From NCBI RefSeq assembly GCF_000372825.1, contig NZ_KB910516.1, forward strand, positions 3,887,825 through 3,951,824: a stretch of 64,000 nt of DNA, given 5' to 3'. The position numbers were made by a program, and so were the translations under genes. How positions within the stretch are numbered: position 1 is the first letter of the stretch; each line of letters begins with the position of its first letter. Positions 46,431-55,098 of this stretch are shown piece after piece. This DNA comes from Methylobacterium sp. 77. Lineage in GTDB: Bacteria > Pseudomonadota > Alphaproteobacteria > Rhizobiales > Beijerinckiaceae. The notes below the pieces were generated by a model. The model saw nothing but the letters and a program-made list of their open reading frames with translations. It was not told the origin of the DNA and did no database searches.

Positions 46431-49400
46431 TCAGGCGGAGCGCACGGGCAGGATGGCGCGGCGGCTCGGACCGGGTCCGGCGAGAGCCCCGACCTGGGCG
46501 ACGCTCACGTCGAGCAGGATCTGCTGCGCGCCGAAATCGGCGGCCTCGTCGGCGGCGGCGTAGAGAAGCGCCGGCTCGTCGGTTCTGACGGTCCGCAGAA
46601 CGGAGCCGCCCGCCGCATGGATGGCGACGAGGTAGGTCTCGCTCGCCTCGTCATGCGGGATGTCGACCGGCTCCCAGCCATCCGCGTCCCGTCTTGCGCG
46701 GCGAAGCCAGGCGAGCCTGATCCCACCGGCCTCGCGCCGTGCGGTCACGTGCACCGGCGCGAGCGGCAGAAGCGGCATCAGGTTCGCGCTCGCCTGCAAT
46801 TCGACGAAGCCCGGATCGGCCGGGTCGCGGCTGGCAGAGCCGATCCTGTAGCGGAACGGCCGGCCGGCCTCGTCGAGGCGTTCCACCAGTGGCACGACCG
46901 CCCCGTCGTCGAGGCGCACGACGAGGCAGCCGGCCGGATTCTCGCGCGTGGCGAGATCCTCACTGCCCATCAGGCCGCGCAGCAGGCGGCTGAGGCGATA
47001 GGTGCCGGGGCCGATCAGCTCGGCGCCAGCCGCGGCGATGATCTCGGCCCTGCCATCCGTGCCGATCAGGGCGAACAGGTTGCCGCCGGCCAGCACGTCG
47101 ACCTCCTCGATCGAAGACAGGGCGCCGGCATGGCGCAGGCGCAGGTCGAGCCGGGCTCCCCGGTCGAAGCGCCAGAGCGGCCCGGCCGGCAAGGCGGTGA
47201 GCGTCTCGCCGAGGCAGGCGGGATAATCGACGATGCGATGCAGGCCGAGCGGCCCGTCCGTGCCGGTGGAGCGCCAGACCGCCACCTCGCCGGGCCAGGG
47301 ATCGGCGGAGACGGCGAGGTATTGCAGGATCGTCGGATTGCCCCGGTCCACCGGCAGGTCGAGCACGCGGGCGAAGGGCGGCCCGGCTATGGAGGGCGGC
47401 GGCCTGTGGATCTTCTCGTCCGGGTTGCGATAGGCGCCGGGCCGGAAGCCGTGAACCGCGACGGCGCGCGTCTCCACCCGCCGCGCGCCGGCGCTGTCGG
47501 CGATCCGCACGATGCGATGGGGCTGGCGGGCGCCGGGCAGGGACAGGAGGTCGCCCGGCACCAGTTCGATCCGGCGCGGGCTCACCCCGAAAGTGGCGCT
47601 GTCGCGCCCGGCGATGGCGGTGTCGAGGAGCGCTTCGGCGAGCGCCTCCGCGCTCTCCCGGCGGGTGACGATGGGCGCCTCGGCATTGCTCTCGCGCCGC
47701 CTCATCCCGGTGGGGCGGATCGCCGAGGCGCTGGCGGTTCTGTAATCGGCGCTCTCGCCGTCGCAGAAGGCGAGGGTGAGGGCGCGGGGCAGTTCGGATT
47801 CCTCGGCACGGACGACACTCAGCGGCGCCCGCTCCCGGTCGGAGAGCACGAGATCTCCGGCCGCGAGCACGACGGGGCTCTCGCGGCGCGGGCCGAGGAT
47901 GTCGAGCCTACCGCCCACCGCAGAGACGTCGAGCCCGTAGATCTGGGCGAGGGGCTCCAAGGCACCACGCGCGGACATGGGACGGTCGATGACGTAGCCG
48001 TCGAGCCAGGCATCGGCGGTGATCCGGGCCGGCGCGGTGATGCCGAGATCGGTGAGGATCGTGCGGATCAGGCGGTCGAGTTCCAGACCCTCGATCCGTC
48101 CTGTGATCCAGTGACCCAGGGACCAGTTCTCCGCATCGGTCCAGACCGTGTCGAAATCCGGGAATGCCGGGAACGGCCGCGCGTCCCAGCACCAGACGAA
48201 GACCGAACCGGGCGCCACCATCGGGCCGCCATAAACCGCCGAGACCGGGTTGTGAGCCGGCTCGAAGCCGGGCAGGGCGGCGTCGAAACGGGTCAGGATG
48301 GCGGTGAGGCCGCGCGCCTGGATCAGGTCGTCGCGCAGACCCGTCGAGAAGGGCGGTGCCGCGTTCTCGGAGGATTTCGCGTCGGGGAAGACGTTCGGGC
48401 CGTTGGTGCCCCTGTCCACCGCCGGGACCCCGATCTCGGTGAGCCAGATCGGCTTCGATTGCGGGATCCAGGCCGTCTGACCGGTCTCGACGCCTCCGTC
48501 GCGCTCACGATGCGGGTTCGACCACCAGGAGACGAGGTCCTTGGCCCGGTAGATCCAGGGCTTGCCGGCGGCACCGTCGGTGATCGGAGTGCGCATTTGC
48601 GCGCGCCGGTCGGCCTCGCCGGCATAGTACCAGTCGAACGCCTCTCCCGCGCCGAGGCGGCGCTTCAGATAGGCCGGATCGTAGAGGCTGTCGGTCTCGG
48701 CGAGGTCGGCATGGCTCGCGCCGTCGCGCCAGTCGCTGATCGGCGGATAGTAATCGATGCCGACGGCCGCGATGGCGGGGTCGGCGAACAGCGCGTCGAG
48801 GGGAAACCGCACCGTGGCCCCGCCGTCGCGGACATGGGCGCCGTACTCGGTCCAGTCGGCCGCGTAGACCAGGGCGACGCCGGCTCCGAGGCGGGCGAGC
48901 ACCTCCTGCGCCAGGGCCTTGAACGCCTCCACCGCCGGATAGCGGCCGGCCTCGGCCCGCACGCGGGTGAGGCTCGGAAACTCGCTGCCGATGAGGAAGC
49001 CGGACAGGTGAACGCCATCGGCCGCCCACCCGGCGGCGAGATCGGCATAATGCAGGAGGAAGCGGCGGTATCCGGCGGCGTTGTGGAAGAAGGCCGCGAC
49101 CTGCGCGCCGGCGGCGGCGGTTCCGTCCGGGCTGCCCGGATGGTCGGGCGCCGGCGTGCAGGTGATGCGGCCGCGCCAGGGATAGGGCGGCTGATGGCCG
49201 GCGCCCGCGTCGCGCGGATCGGGCAGGGTGTTGCCGGCAGGCACGTCCATCATCACGAACGGGTAGAGCACGACCTCGAGACCGCGGCGGCGCAACTCGG
49301 CGACGAGGCGGCCGAGCCCGGCATCGGAGGGCGTGCCGCCATAGGCCGGCCCCCCGGCGGGCGCGGTCGAGACGGTCTCGACCTGATCGCGGGTCAGGCC

Positions 49401-50339
49401 GGCGACGCTCCACGTATCGCCGATGGTCGCCTTCTTCGGCCGGTCGACCTTCGGCGTGACCGTGCAATGGCCCGCGCGCAGATCGCTGCCGAACCAGCTC
49501 GTCACCACCGAGACCCGCGAGAGACGCGGGCATAGGGCCTGGAGCGCATCGAGGGAGGCGGTGACGTCCGTCGCCTCTTGGAACTGGAACCGGTTGGCCG
49601 CCCGCGTGGTCCCGAACCCCGCATCCTCGGTGACCAGGCCGGGATCGAGGCCGAACTCGGTCGAGCCGGGGATGAGGCAGACGGCGCGGACCATGCCGGC
49701 GAGCCCCTCGACGGGGCGGATCACCTCGAAGGCCAGTTGTGGTACCCGGTTGCCGAAATCGGCGAGCGCCAGCCGCTCGAACACGATGTAGGCGAGGCCG
49801 CGATAGGCCGGTGCCCTGTCGGCGCCCTCCTTGGCGACGATCAGCGGGTCGGGTTCCTGGTCCGCGCCGCCGCGGTGCAGGCGATAGTCGAGCGTCGTCA
49901 GGTCGATCTCGCGCCCATCGGCCCAGACCCGGCGGACATGGGCGATCTCGCCCTCGCACAGGCCCACCGCGAGATCGACGGAATAGGCATAGGTCGTCGT
50001 CACCGTCTTCTGGCCGGAACCGCCCTTGCCGCCGGAGGCGGCGCGCTGGACGCTGGTATTGGCGACCTCCAGCGGCCGCGTCGCCCAGATCAGCGTCCCG
50101 CCGACCTTGGCGCGGCCGTAGACCCGCTTGATCGGCTCGCCCTCGGTGGAGGCGAGCCCGGCGACGTCGCCGAGGCGCGGCCCTTCCACGAAGCGCGGGC
50201 CGGCGCGCGACCCGAACAGGGCGTTGTCGATCGCCCCCCCGGCCACGGCGCCGAGGGTGCTGAGCACGGCCCCGCCGATCGGACCGCCGAGCGCGGTGCC
50301 CAAGGCCGCCCCGGCCGTCTGCAGGATCAGCGTGGCCAT
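46431..50339 (-). CDS. GTA large tail-tip protein (g15-like) with TIM-barrel domain
   Basis: A 1302-residue protein. The N-terminus MATLILQTAGAALGTALGGPIGG is hydrophobic and glycine-rich. GEPIKRVYGRAKVGGTLIWATRPLEV is the usual tip-protein start. The glycoside-hydrolase-like GTA TIM-barrel (about 430-700) includes DWTEYGAHV, GIDYYPPISDW and WLTEIGVPAVDRG. A baseplate-type Phage-tail_3 region (about 750-910) and a C-terminal beta part follow. In RcGTA this protein forms the tip that contacts the cell. The start ATG 50339 has GGAG 9 nt upstream; a longer frame opens to 50609 but crosses the higBA-like island. Confidence 0.93.
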   Translation of the reverse strand: MATLILQTAGAALGTALGGPIGGAVLSTLGAVAGGAIDNALFGSRAGPRFVEGPRLGDVAGLASTEGEPIKRVYGRAKVGGTLIWATRPLEVANTSVQRAASGGKGGSGQKTVTTTYAYSVDLAVGLCEGEIAHVRRVWADGREIDLTTLDYRLHRGGADQEPDPLIVAKEGADRAPAYRGLAYIVFERLALADFGNRVPQLAFEVIRPVEGLAGMVRAVCLIPGSTEFGLDPGLVTEDAGFGTTRAANRFQFQEATDVTASLDALQALCPRLSRVSVVTSWFGSDLRAGHCTVTPKVDRPKKATIGDTWSVAGLTRDQVETVSTAPAGGPAYGGTPSDAGLGRLVAELRRRGLEVVLYPFVMMDVPAGNTLPDPRDAGAGHQPPYPWRGRITCTPAPDHPGSPDGTAAAGAQVAAFFHNAAGYRRFLLHYADLAAGWAADGVHLSGFLIGSEFPSLTRVRAEAGRYPAVEAFKALAQEVLARLGAGVALVYAADWTEYGAHVRDGGATVRFPLDALFADPAIAAVGIDYYPPISDWRDGASHADLAETDSLYDPAYLKRRLGAGEAFDWYYAGEADRRAQMRTPITDGAAGKPWIYRAKDLVSWWSNPHRERDGGVETGQTAWIPQSKPIWLTEIGVPAVDRGTNGPNVFPDAKSSENAAPPFSTGLRDDLIQARGLTAILTRFDAALPGFEPAHNPVSAVYGGPMVAPGSVFVWCWDARPFPAFPDFDTVWTDAENWSLGHWITGRIEGLELDRLIRTILTDLGITAPARITADAWLDGYVIDRPMSARGALEPLAQIYGLDVSAVGGRLDILGPRRESPVVLAAGDLVLSDRERAPLSVVRAEESELPRALTLAFCDGESADYRTASASAIRPTGMRRRESNAEAPIVTRRESAEALAEALLDTAIAGRDSATFGVSPRRIELVPGDLLSLPGARQPHRIVRIADSAGARRVETRAVAVHGFRPGAYRNPDEKIHRPPPSIAGPPFARVLDLPVDRGNPTILQYLAVSADPWPGEVAVWRSTGTDGPLGLHRIVDYPACLGETLTALPAGPLWRFDRGARLDLRLRHAGALSSIEEVDVLAGGNLFALIGTDGRAEIIAAAGAELIGPGTYRLSRLLRGLMGSEDLATRENPAGCLVVRLDDGAVVPLVERLDEAGRPFRYRIGSASRDPADPGFVELQASANLMPLLPLAPVHVTARREAGGIRLAWLRRARRDADGWEPVDIPHDEASETYLVAIHAAGGSVLRTVRTDEPALLYAAADEAADFGAQQILLDVSVAQVGALAGPGPSRRAILPVRSA

Positions 50340-50385
50340 GGGTCGGGGCTCCGGGCGGGAGGGGATGTGCGGTCTGTCGTCCGCC

Positions 50386-50414
50386 TTGGCCGGCCATACA
50401 AAATCTTGTATGAC
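50386..50414 (+). promoter_or_regulatory. Promoter and operator of the HigBA-type module
   Basis: CATACAA (50395-50401) and TTGTATG (50406-50412) form a perfect 7-bp inverted repeat around AATC. It lies between a -35-like TTGGCC (50386-50391) and, 17 nt on, a -10-like TATGAC (50409-50414). A start point near 50420 would coincide with the GTG start codon, so a leaderless mRNA is possible. Probably the HigA autorepression site. Confidence 0.55.
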
Positions 50415-50419
50415 AAGGC

Positions 50420-50761
50420 GTGGCAGAGCGATCCAAAGACGTTGTGTTCGTGGGAAATTCGCTCGATCAGCTTCGAGCGTTTCCGCTTTCTGCGCGGCGC
50501 GAGGCCGGACACCAGATCGACAGGGTGCAGGCCGGCTACGACCCCAATGATTGGAAGCCGATGGCTTCGATTGGGGGCGGTGTCCGAGAGATTCGCCTGC
50601 ACGAGGCAACCGGCGCCTACCGGGTGATCTACATCGCGAAGTTGGCGGATGCAGTCTTCATCCTGCATTGTTTCAAGAAGACGACGCAGAAGACAAGTCC
50701 AAGGGACATCGCAATCGCAAAGACCCGGTACGACAGTCTAATCAGGGACATGACACGATGA
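50420..50761 (+). CDS. HigB-like toxin (Gp49/DUF891, RelE superfamily)
   Basis: A 113-residue protein with the phage-derived Gp49-like pattern: VVFVGNSLDQLRAFPLSARREAGHQIDRVQAGYDPNDWKP, then VREIRLHEATGAYRVIYIAKLADAVFILHCFKKTTQKTSPRDI. The RVIYI-LHCF-KKT core is typical of RelE-superfamily mRNA interferases that act on the ribosome. The toxin gene comes first, as in higBA pairs. Start GTG 50420 matches family N-termini. The stop overlaps the antitoxin ATG (ATGA, 50758-50761). It is on the plus strand inside the minus-strand GTA cluster. Confidence 0.88.
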   Translation: MAERSKDVVFVGNSLDQLRAFPLSARREAGHQIDRVQAGYDPNDWKPMASIGGGVREIRLHEATGAYRVIYIAKLADAVFILHCFKKTTQKTSPRDIAIAKTRYDSLIRDMTR

Positions 50762-51039
50762 GTGCACAGCCGTTTACGAGCGTCTGGGACGCGATCGAGG
50801 ACAGTTCGGCCGAGGCCGAGAACATGAAGATTCGCTCGTCGCTCATGATTGCCTTGCAGAACCACATCACGGGCGAAGGCTTAAGCCAGACCGAAGCTGC
50901 AAAAATTCTCGGCGTGACGCAGCCACGCGTATCGGATCTGATGCGCGGCAAGATCGACCTGTTCGCGATCGATACCCTGGTCAACATGCTCGGTGCGGCC
51001 GGCCTTCATGTGGAGATGCACATCAGCAAGGCAGCGTGA
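50758..51039 (+). CDS. HigA-like antitoxin, XRE-type HTH
   Basis: A 93-residue DNA-binding antitoxin. The HTH is LSQTEAAKILGVTQPRVSDLMRGKIDLFAIDTLVNML (about 42-78). The N-terminal 35 residues (SVWDAIEDSSAEAENMKIRSSLM) probably wrap the toxin. It starts within the toxin stop codon and its 3' end overlaps the end of the opposing NlpC/P60 gene by 34 bp. It is expected to repress the promoter at 50386-50414. Confidence 0.88.
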   Translation: MSAQPFTSVWDAIEDSSAEAENMKIRSSLMIALQNHITGEGLSQTEAAKILGVTQPRVSDLMRGKIDLFAIDTLVNMLGAAGLHVEMHISKAA

Positions 51040-51500
51040 GGTTTCGCCGGAGTGACGGCACCCGGAAACCGGAACACATGCGCCAAGTGCCGGCGCCACC
51101 ACCGCGTCAGGGCCACTTCCGTCACGGCCGCGCCGTCATGGGCGTGGATCATCGTCCCGCCGCCGCAGGCGATGGCGCAATGCTTTGCCGGCAAATACGC
51201 GCGGAAGGCGAAGAGCAGGACGTCGCCCGCCAGCGGCTGGTATCCGACCAACCGGTCTGGCACGGCGATGAGGTGGCGCCGGGCCGCCTCCGCCATCGGG
51301 TCGGTGCCATGGGTAGCGGATTCCGCCCAGGACGCGGAATAGGGCGGAGCCGTCTCGGGCTCGGGTCCGAGGAGGTGGCGCCAGACCCCGCGCACGAGGC
51401 CGAGGCAATCGCAGCCGACGCCCTTGAGCGAGGCCTGATGACGGTAGGGCGTGCCGATCCAGCCACGTGCCTCCGCGACGATCCGGTCAGAGCCGTGCAT
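51006..51500 (-). CDS. GTA g14-like NlpC/P60 peptidase
   Basis: A 164-residue cysteine peptidase thought to open peptidoglycan during DNA entry. Catalytic cysteine in GVGCDCLGLVRGVWRHLLG (about 28-46; the family GxDCxGL motif), histidine in KHCAIACGGGTMIHAH (about 106-121). The start ATG 51500 has GGAGAG upstream. It lies 19 bp after the hub gene. Its 3' end overlaps the antisense higA-like gene by 34 bp, so the island abuts it exactly. Confidence 0.92.
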   Translation of the reverse strand: MHGSDRIVAEARGWIGTPYRHQASLKGVGCDCLGLVRGVWRHLLGPEPETAPPYSASWAESATHGTDPMAEAARRHLIAVPDRLVGYQPLAGDVLLFAFRAYLPAKHCAIACGGGTMIHAHDGAAVTEVALTRWWRRHLAHVFRFPGAVTPAKPHAALLMCIST

Positions 51501-51519
51501 CCCGCTCTCCTTTGCCGGC

Positions 51520-52413
51520 TCAACGGAACAGGCTGCCGCCATCGAGGCCGGCGCCGGACCCGGCGACGGTGCGGATGACGAAGTCGTTGCCGGGCATGTG
51601 CGGGAAGCCCTGGAAGTTCGCCGCGTTGGCGAAGCGGCCGGAGCAGGTGGAGAAGCGTTTGTCGCAACCCGCCTTCAGGGTGAAGCCGTCCCCCGCCGCG
51701 ACGGCGTGGGGCGGCTCCTGCCAGAACTCGATCCGGGTGCCGCCATCGGCCGGCCGCTCGGCCCGGATGTCGTTGGCGAGCCCGGCATTCGGTCCCGATA
51801 TCCAGGTGAGCCGCCCGCCGGTGAAGCTGCCCTCCGCGAAGGACCCCGCCAGTTCCGCCAGCATCTCGCCCGGCGCGGCGCGCGCCAGAACGGTCCCGGT
51901 GGTGCGGAAGCGCGGATCGGCGAGATCGACGCGGCAGCGCGCATCGCCGAGATCGGCGCCGCAGGTGGCGCGATAGGTCCGGCCGCGCTCCTCGTCGAGG
52001 CGGTGCATCAGGCCGCGCAGCTCCGCGACGAAGGCGGTTCCGGCCCGGCGCACCTCGCCGATCGTGCCGAGATCGAGGAGGAGGCGGGTCTGCGGGTCGC
52101 TCCAGTCGACGAGCCAGGTCTCGACGCTGGCCGCGTCGTAAAGCCCGCCCGCCACGTCGTCATTGGCGATGCCGAGCGAAGTCAGTGCCCCGGCTACCTC
52201 GCCGCCGCCGACCGCGAAGCCGAGCTCAGCGCTCGCCTCGGCCGCCTCCAGTCCTGAGCGCGCGGCGAAGGTGATGCCGGAGAAGGTGAGGTCGCGGTCG
52301 TGGTCGGTGAATCCGAAGGTCAGTCCGTCGCGCCGGGTCAGCGACCAGCAATGGCACAGGGTCGTCGACCCGCCGGCGAGATGCGCGGCGAGGGCGGGCG
52401 GGATGTCGCGCAT
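51520..52413 (-). CDS. GTA g13-like tail hub protein (DUF2163, phage BR0599 family)
   Basis: A 297-residue protein. N-terminal DUF2163 part (LAGGSTTLCHCWSLTRRDGLTFGFTDHDRDLTF, about 12-44). C-terminal BR0599 part with the cysteine-rich GCDKRFSTCSGRFANAANFQGFPHMPGNDFVI block (about 252-283) and further cysteines at YRATCGADLGDARCRVDL. In RcGTA this cysteine-bearing hub protein is associated with an iron-sulfur site at the baseplate. Gene order and motifs fit. It starts 46 bp after the DUF2460 gene. Confidence 0.93.
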   Translation of the reverse strand: MRDIPPALAAHLAGGSTTLCHCWSLTRRDGLTFGFTDHDRDLTFSGITFAARSGLEAAEASAELGFAVGGGEVAGALTSLGIANDDVAGGLYDAASVETWLVDWSDPQTRLLLDLGTIGEVRRAGTAFVAELRGLMHRLDEERGRTYRATCGADLGDARCRVDLADPRFRTTGTVLARAAPGEMLAELAGSFAEGSFTGGRLTWISGPNAGLANDIRAERPADGGTRIEFWQEPPHAVAAGDGFTLKAGCDKRFSTCSGRFANAANFQGFPHMPGNDFVIRTVAGSGAGLDGGSLFR

Positions 52414-52459
52414 GGCGGGCTCCTTCGAGATCGGTCCTTCGATCGAACGGCCGCTCCGG

Positions 52460-53095
52460 TCAGGGCACGATCTCGATCAGCGGCACGGTCGGGATCTCGC
52501 CGGCGGTGAAGGCCGAGAGGTCCACGCTGAGGTCGTCTGTGTCGAAGCGGACGGGTACGTCGAACCAGAACCCCGCCGTCACCGCCGCGCCCGCGACGGG
52601 CGCCGTCGCGAGGGTGACGAGCCCCGTCGTGGCGTCGCAGGTGAAGGCCGAGGAGGGGCGCTCCACGCCGGCCACCGCCACCCGCACTGTCTCGGCCACC
52701 GGCTTGGCGATGAGCCGGCGATAGGGCAACGGCCCGGTGCCGTAGGTCTTGGCGAGGGGAAACACCCGCGTCGCGCCGTCGCCGAGGCCGAGCGGTTGGT
52801 CGCCCGGACCGACCGCCTGGCTCGGAGGTCCCGAGCGATGGTCGATCCTGTCGCGGTAGCGGAAGCCGTAGAGGCGTCCGCGCCGTTCCTCGAAGAAGGC
52901 GAGGACCGCATGCAGCGCGTCGAGGGTGCGAATGCCGAACCCCGCATCGTAGCGCCGGCGCGAATCGGCCCAGCGGCTGTTGCGGTGCTCGCGCCCCGAG
53001 GCCAGCGTGACGATCTCGGTGAGACGGCTCGGCCCGCCGCTGCCGCGCAGGGCCACGTCGAGGGGAAAGCGGATGTCGTGGAAATCGCCGGCCAT
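52460..53095 (-). CDS. GTA g12-like distal tail protein (DUF2460)
   Basis: A 211-residue protein beginning MAGDFHDIRFPLDVALRGSGGP, with the DUF2460 hallmarks ITLASG-like TEIVTLASGREHRNSRWADSRRRYDAGFGIRTLDALHAVLAFFEERRGRLYGFRYRDR (about 26-80). It forms the ring joining tail tube and hub. The start ATG 53095 has AAGGAGG upstream; the longer open frame to 53872 runs antiparallel through upstream genes and is not coding. Confidence 0.93.
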   Translation of the reverse strand: MAGDFHDIRFPLDVALRGSGGPSRLTEIVTLASGREHRNSRWADSRRRYDAGFGIRTLDALHAVLAFFEERRGRLYGFRYRDRIDHRSGPPSQAVGPGDQPLGLGDGATRVFPLAKTYGTGPLPYRRLIAKPVAETVRVAVAGVERPSSAFTCDATTGLVTLATAPVAGAAVTAGFWFDVPVRFDTDDLSVDLSAFTAGEIPTVPLIEIVP

Positions 53096-53118
53096 CGCGG
53101 GCCTCCTTGAAAGGGGGG

Positions 53119-53691
53119 TCAGGACGCGCGGCGGCCGCGGGCCACGGCGCGGGCGAGGGCGGCGGCGACCTGCGCCTCGGAGCGGCGGAAGCTCTCCACA
53201 TCCGGCGTCGCGATGGTGACGGAGACGGAGACCGGCCGCCCCGAGGCGCCGCCCGCGACCCCGAGCCTGCCGTCGCTGCCGCGCGTGAGCGGCAGGATCG
53301 CCTCCGGCCCGGCCTCGCCCATCAGGCCCATCCCGTCGCGCATGGGGAAGTAGGTGGGGGCCGCCACCACGCCGCCGCTGGCGAAGGGCCGCACCCGGCC
53401 GCCTGAGAACACCCCGCCCTTGGCGAAGGCCGCGCTCGATGCGCTGGAACCGATGAGGCTCCGCACCAGGGATTCGATGCCACCCTTCACCGGGTCGAGC
53501 AGTGCCTTGCCGGCCATGCCGGCGAGCTTGGAGACGAGGGAGCCCAGCGCCCCTTCGAGCTGCTTGGCCGCGCCGACATTGCTGGTGAACGCCTTGCTCA
53601 AGCTGTCGCCGAACTTCTGCGCGAGGCGGTCCAGCATGGTCAGCTGCTTGGCCCGCTCCGCGTTGGCGCGGTCGATCTCGGTCTCGGCCAT
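53119..53691 (-). CDS. GTA g11-like short tape-measure protein
   Basis: A 190-residue protein: helical N-terminus (MAETEIDRANAERAKQLTMLDRLAQKFGDSLSKAF, about 1-35), hydrophobic/Gly-rich middle, and the tape-measure C-terminal signature AFAKGGVFSGGRVRPFASGGVVAAPTYFPM...GLMGEAGPEAILPLTRG (about 88-138). Tape-measure length sets tail length; ~190 residues predicts a very short tail as in RcGTA, unlike the 600-1500 residues of typical siphophages. Strong evidence for a GTA rather than a normal phage. Confidence 0.92.
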   Translation of the reverse strand: MAETEIDRANAERAKQLTMLDRLAQKFGDSLSKAFTSNVGAAKQLEGALGSLVSKLAGMAGKALLDPVKGGIESLVRSLIGSSASSAAFAKGGVFSGGRVRPFASGGVVAAPTYFPMRDGMGLMGEAGPEAILPLTRGSDGRLGVAGGASGRPVSVSVTIATPDVESFRRSEAQVAAALARAVARGRRAS

Positions 53692-53703
53692 GCGAGCCTC
53701 CGT

Positions 53704-53919
53704 TCAGGAATCGGGAAAGGCCATGATCAGCCGCCGCAGGTCGGCGGCGGTGGCGGCGTCGCGGCGGCCGTCGAGGCCGAGCGCGGCCGTCAGTTCGCGG
53801 GGCGTCGCCGCCCAGAAGTCGCGCGGGCTCCAGCCGAGGGCATTCAAGCCCAACGCCATCGCCTCGTCCCACGGGAAGGCGGAGGGAGCCTCCGGCGCCG
53901 TCCCTCCCGCAGGGCTCAA
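53704..53919 (-). CDS. GTA g10.1-like tail assembly chaperone (rcc01693 family)
   Basis: A 71-residue protein: FPWDEAMALGLNALGWSPRDFWAATPRELTAALGL followed by RLIMAFPDS matches the Phage_TAC_6/rcc01693 family. I place the start at TTG 53919, which overlaps the upstream stop as TTGA and keeps the conserved FPWDEAM segment; ATG 53859 would remove it. It presumably works with the g10-like protein on tape-measure assembly. It ends 12 bp before the tape-measure gene. Confidence 0.85.
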   Translation of the reverse strand: MSPAGGTAPEAPSAFPWDEAMALGLNALGWSPRDFWAATPRELTAALGLDGRRDAATAADLRRLIMAFPDS

Positions 53920-54239
53920 GGGTCCGGCATGTCCGCCCCGAAGGCGGCGGCGAGGGCCTCGCCGAGCGCCGTCGCGATCGGCTCGATCCCGCCCGACAGC
54001 GGCAGCCGCGCCACCGCGTCGTCGTCGAGGTCGTGGCCGCCGCCGCGCAGGGTCGCGCCGAGCAGGGCGATGAGGTCGCGGCTGGCGAGCCGGCCTTCGG
54101 CGAACCGCGCCGCGAGGCCGGTGAGATCGGAGGCGCCGAGCGCGTCCTCCAGCTCGGCCAGGGCTCCCAGGGTGAGGCACAGGATGTAGCGCCGGTCGCC
54201 GATCTCGACGGAGACCTCTCCGCGCCTGCGGTTCGCCAT
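53916..54239 (-). CDS. GTA g10-like tail chaperone
   Basis: A 107-residue protein of the gene-transfer-agent g10/Phage_TAC_11 family: RRGEVSVEIGDRRYILCLTLGALAELEDALGASDLTGLAARFAEGRLASRDLIALLGATLRGGG. It starts at ATG 54239 sharing one base with the stop of the major tail gene (TGATG) and ends overlapping the TTG of the next gene, a run of translationally coupled genes. Confidence 0.9.
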   Translation of the reverse strand: MANRRRGEVSVEIGDRRYILCLTLGALAELEDALGASDLTGLAARFAEGRLASRDLIALLGATLRGGGHDLDDDAVARLPLSGGIEPIATALGEALAAAFGADMPDP

Positions 54240-54646
54240 CACAGGCTCGCGAAGGTGAGGGGGCCGGCCGAGTCGAGGGCCATGTCGAAGGTCACCTCGC
54301 CGGCATGGTCGCCGCGATATTCGAGGCTGGTGATCTGGAACGCGCCCTGGATCGTGCCGAAGGCCGGCACCACGATCTGCAGCGTGTCGACGGTGCCGTC
54401 GAAGAACATCTGCCGCAGGCGCGCATCCGACGCCTCGTCGCGAAAGACGCCCGAGCCCGAGACCGCCGCGCGGCGCACCCCCGCCCCGGCGAGGAGTTCG
54501 CGCCAGCGCCCGACGGATTCGGCCGAGGTCACGTCCACGGTCTCGGCATTGAAGGCGAGTTGCCGGGCGCGCAGGCCGGCCACCGCGACGAAACCCGCTC
54601 CCTCGCTGATCCGGATGAGGAGGTCCTTGCCTTTCTGGGCACTCAT
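54239..54646 (-). CDS. Major tail protein (g9-like, TP901-1 family)
   Basis: A 135-residue tail-tube subunit. MSAQKGKDLLIRISEGAGFVAVAGLRARQLAFNAETVDVTSAESVGRWRELL is the TP901-1/gp9 start, with the typical FFDGTVDTLQIVVPAFGTIQGAFQITSLEYRGDHAGEVTFDMALDSAG C-terminal half. It overlaps the DUF3168 gene upstream by 4 bp and the g10-like gene downstream by 1 bp. Confidence 0.93.
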   Translation of the reverse strand: MSAQKGKDLLIRISEGAGFVAVAGLRARQLAFNAETVDVTSAESVGRWRELLAGAGVRRAAVSGSGVFRDEASDARLRQMFFDGTVDTLQIVVPAFGTIQGAFQITSLEYRGDHAGEVTFDMALDSAGPLTFASL

Positions 54647-55098
54647 GGGGTCGCTCCGTTCGAGGTCGGCAGCCGCTCGGTGACGGCCTGGAGGGTGATG
54701 GTGGCGCGGGTCTCGCCGCTGCGCTCGTCGCGTGCGCAGGCCAGGGATTCGACCCGCAGGATCGACAGGGCGTGGCCGGCCGGGGCGAGGATGGCCTCGT
54801 GCAGGAGAGTGGCGGCGCGGCCGGCGGCCTCGATGGCACCGCGGCTGGAACCGGGCCTGGCGAACAGGATCAGCCCGAGCCGATGGGTGTGACGGAGGGC
54901 GCCGTCCACGGAATCGTCGCGCATCTCCGCCGGCCCGAACAGCGCGTAGACCGGTGCGGCGCCGCGCGGCGGCTCGTCGTGAATACGGACGTTGCCGCCC
55001 ATGAGCCGGCCGAGTTCGGCATCGGGTGCGAGGGCGGTCAGGATCGCGGCCCGTAGGGCGAGCAGGGGGTTGGCCGGGAGGGACAGGGCCTCGCTCAT
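54643..55098 (-). CDS. GTA g8-like tail terminator (DUF3168)
   Basis: A 151-residue protein: NPLLALRAAILTALAPDAELGRLMGGNVRIHDEPPRGAAPVYALFGPAEMRDDS is the DUF3168 signature. This class caps the tail tube at the neck. Start ATG 55098 overlaps the upstream g7-like gene by 4 bp; the longer frame to 55338 is not conserved. Confidence 0.92.
   Translation of the reverse strand: MSEALSLPANPLLALRAAILTALAPDAELGRLMGGNVRIHDEPPRGAAPVYALFGPAEMRDDSVDGALRHTHRLGLILFARPGSSRGAIEAAGRAATLLHEAILAPAGHALSILRVESLACARDERSGETRATITLQAVTERLPTSNGATP

Noticed and set aside
46422..49535. Open frame of about 1040 codons opposite the large tail-tip gene
   Set aside because: No ribosome-binding site or domain, composition of a shadow frame; the opposite strand encodes a well-supported TIM-barrel protein.
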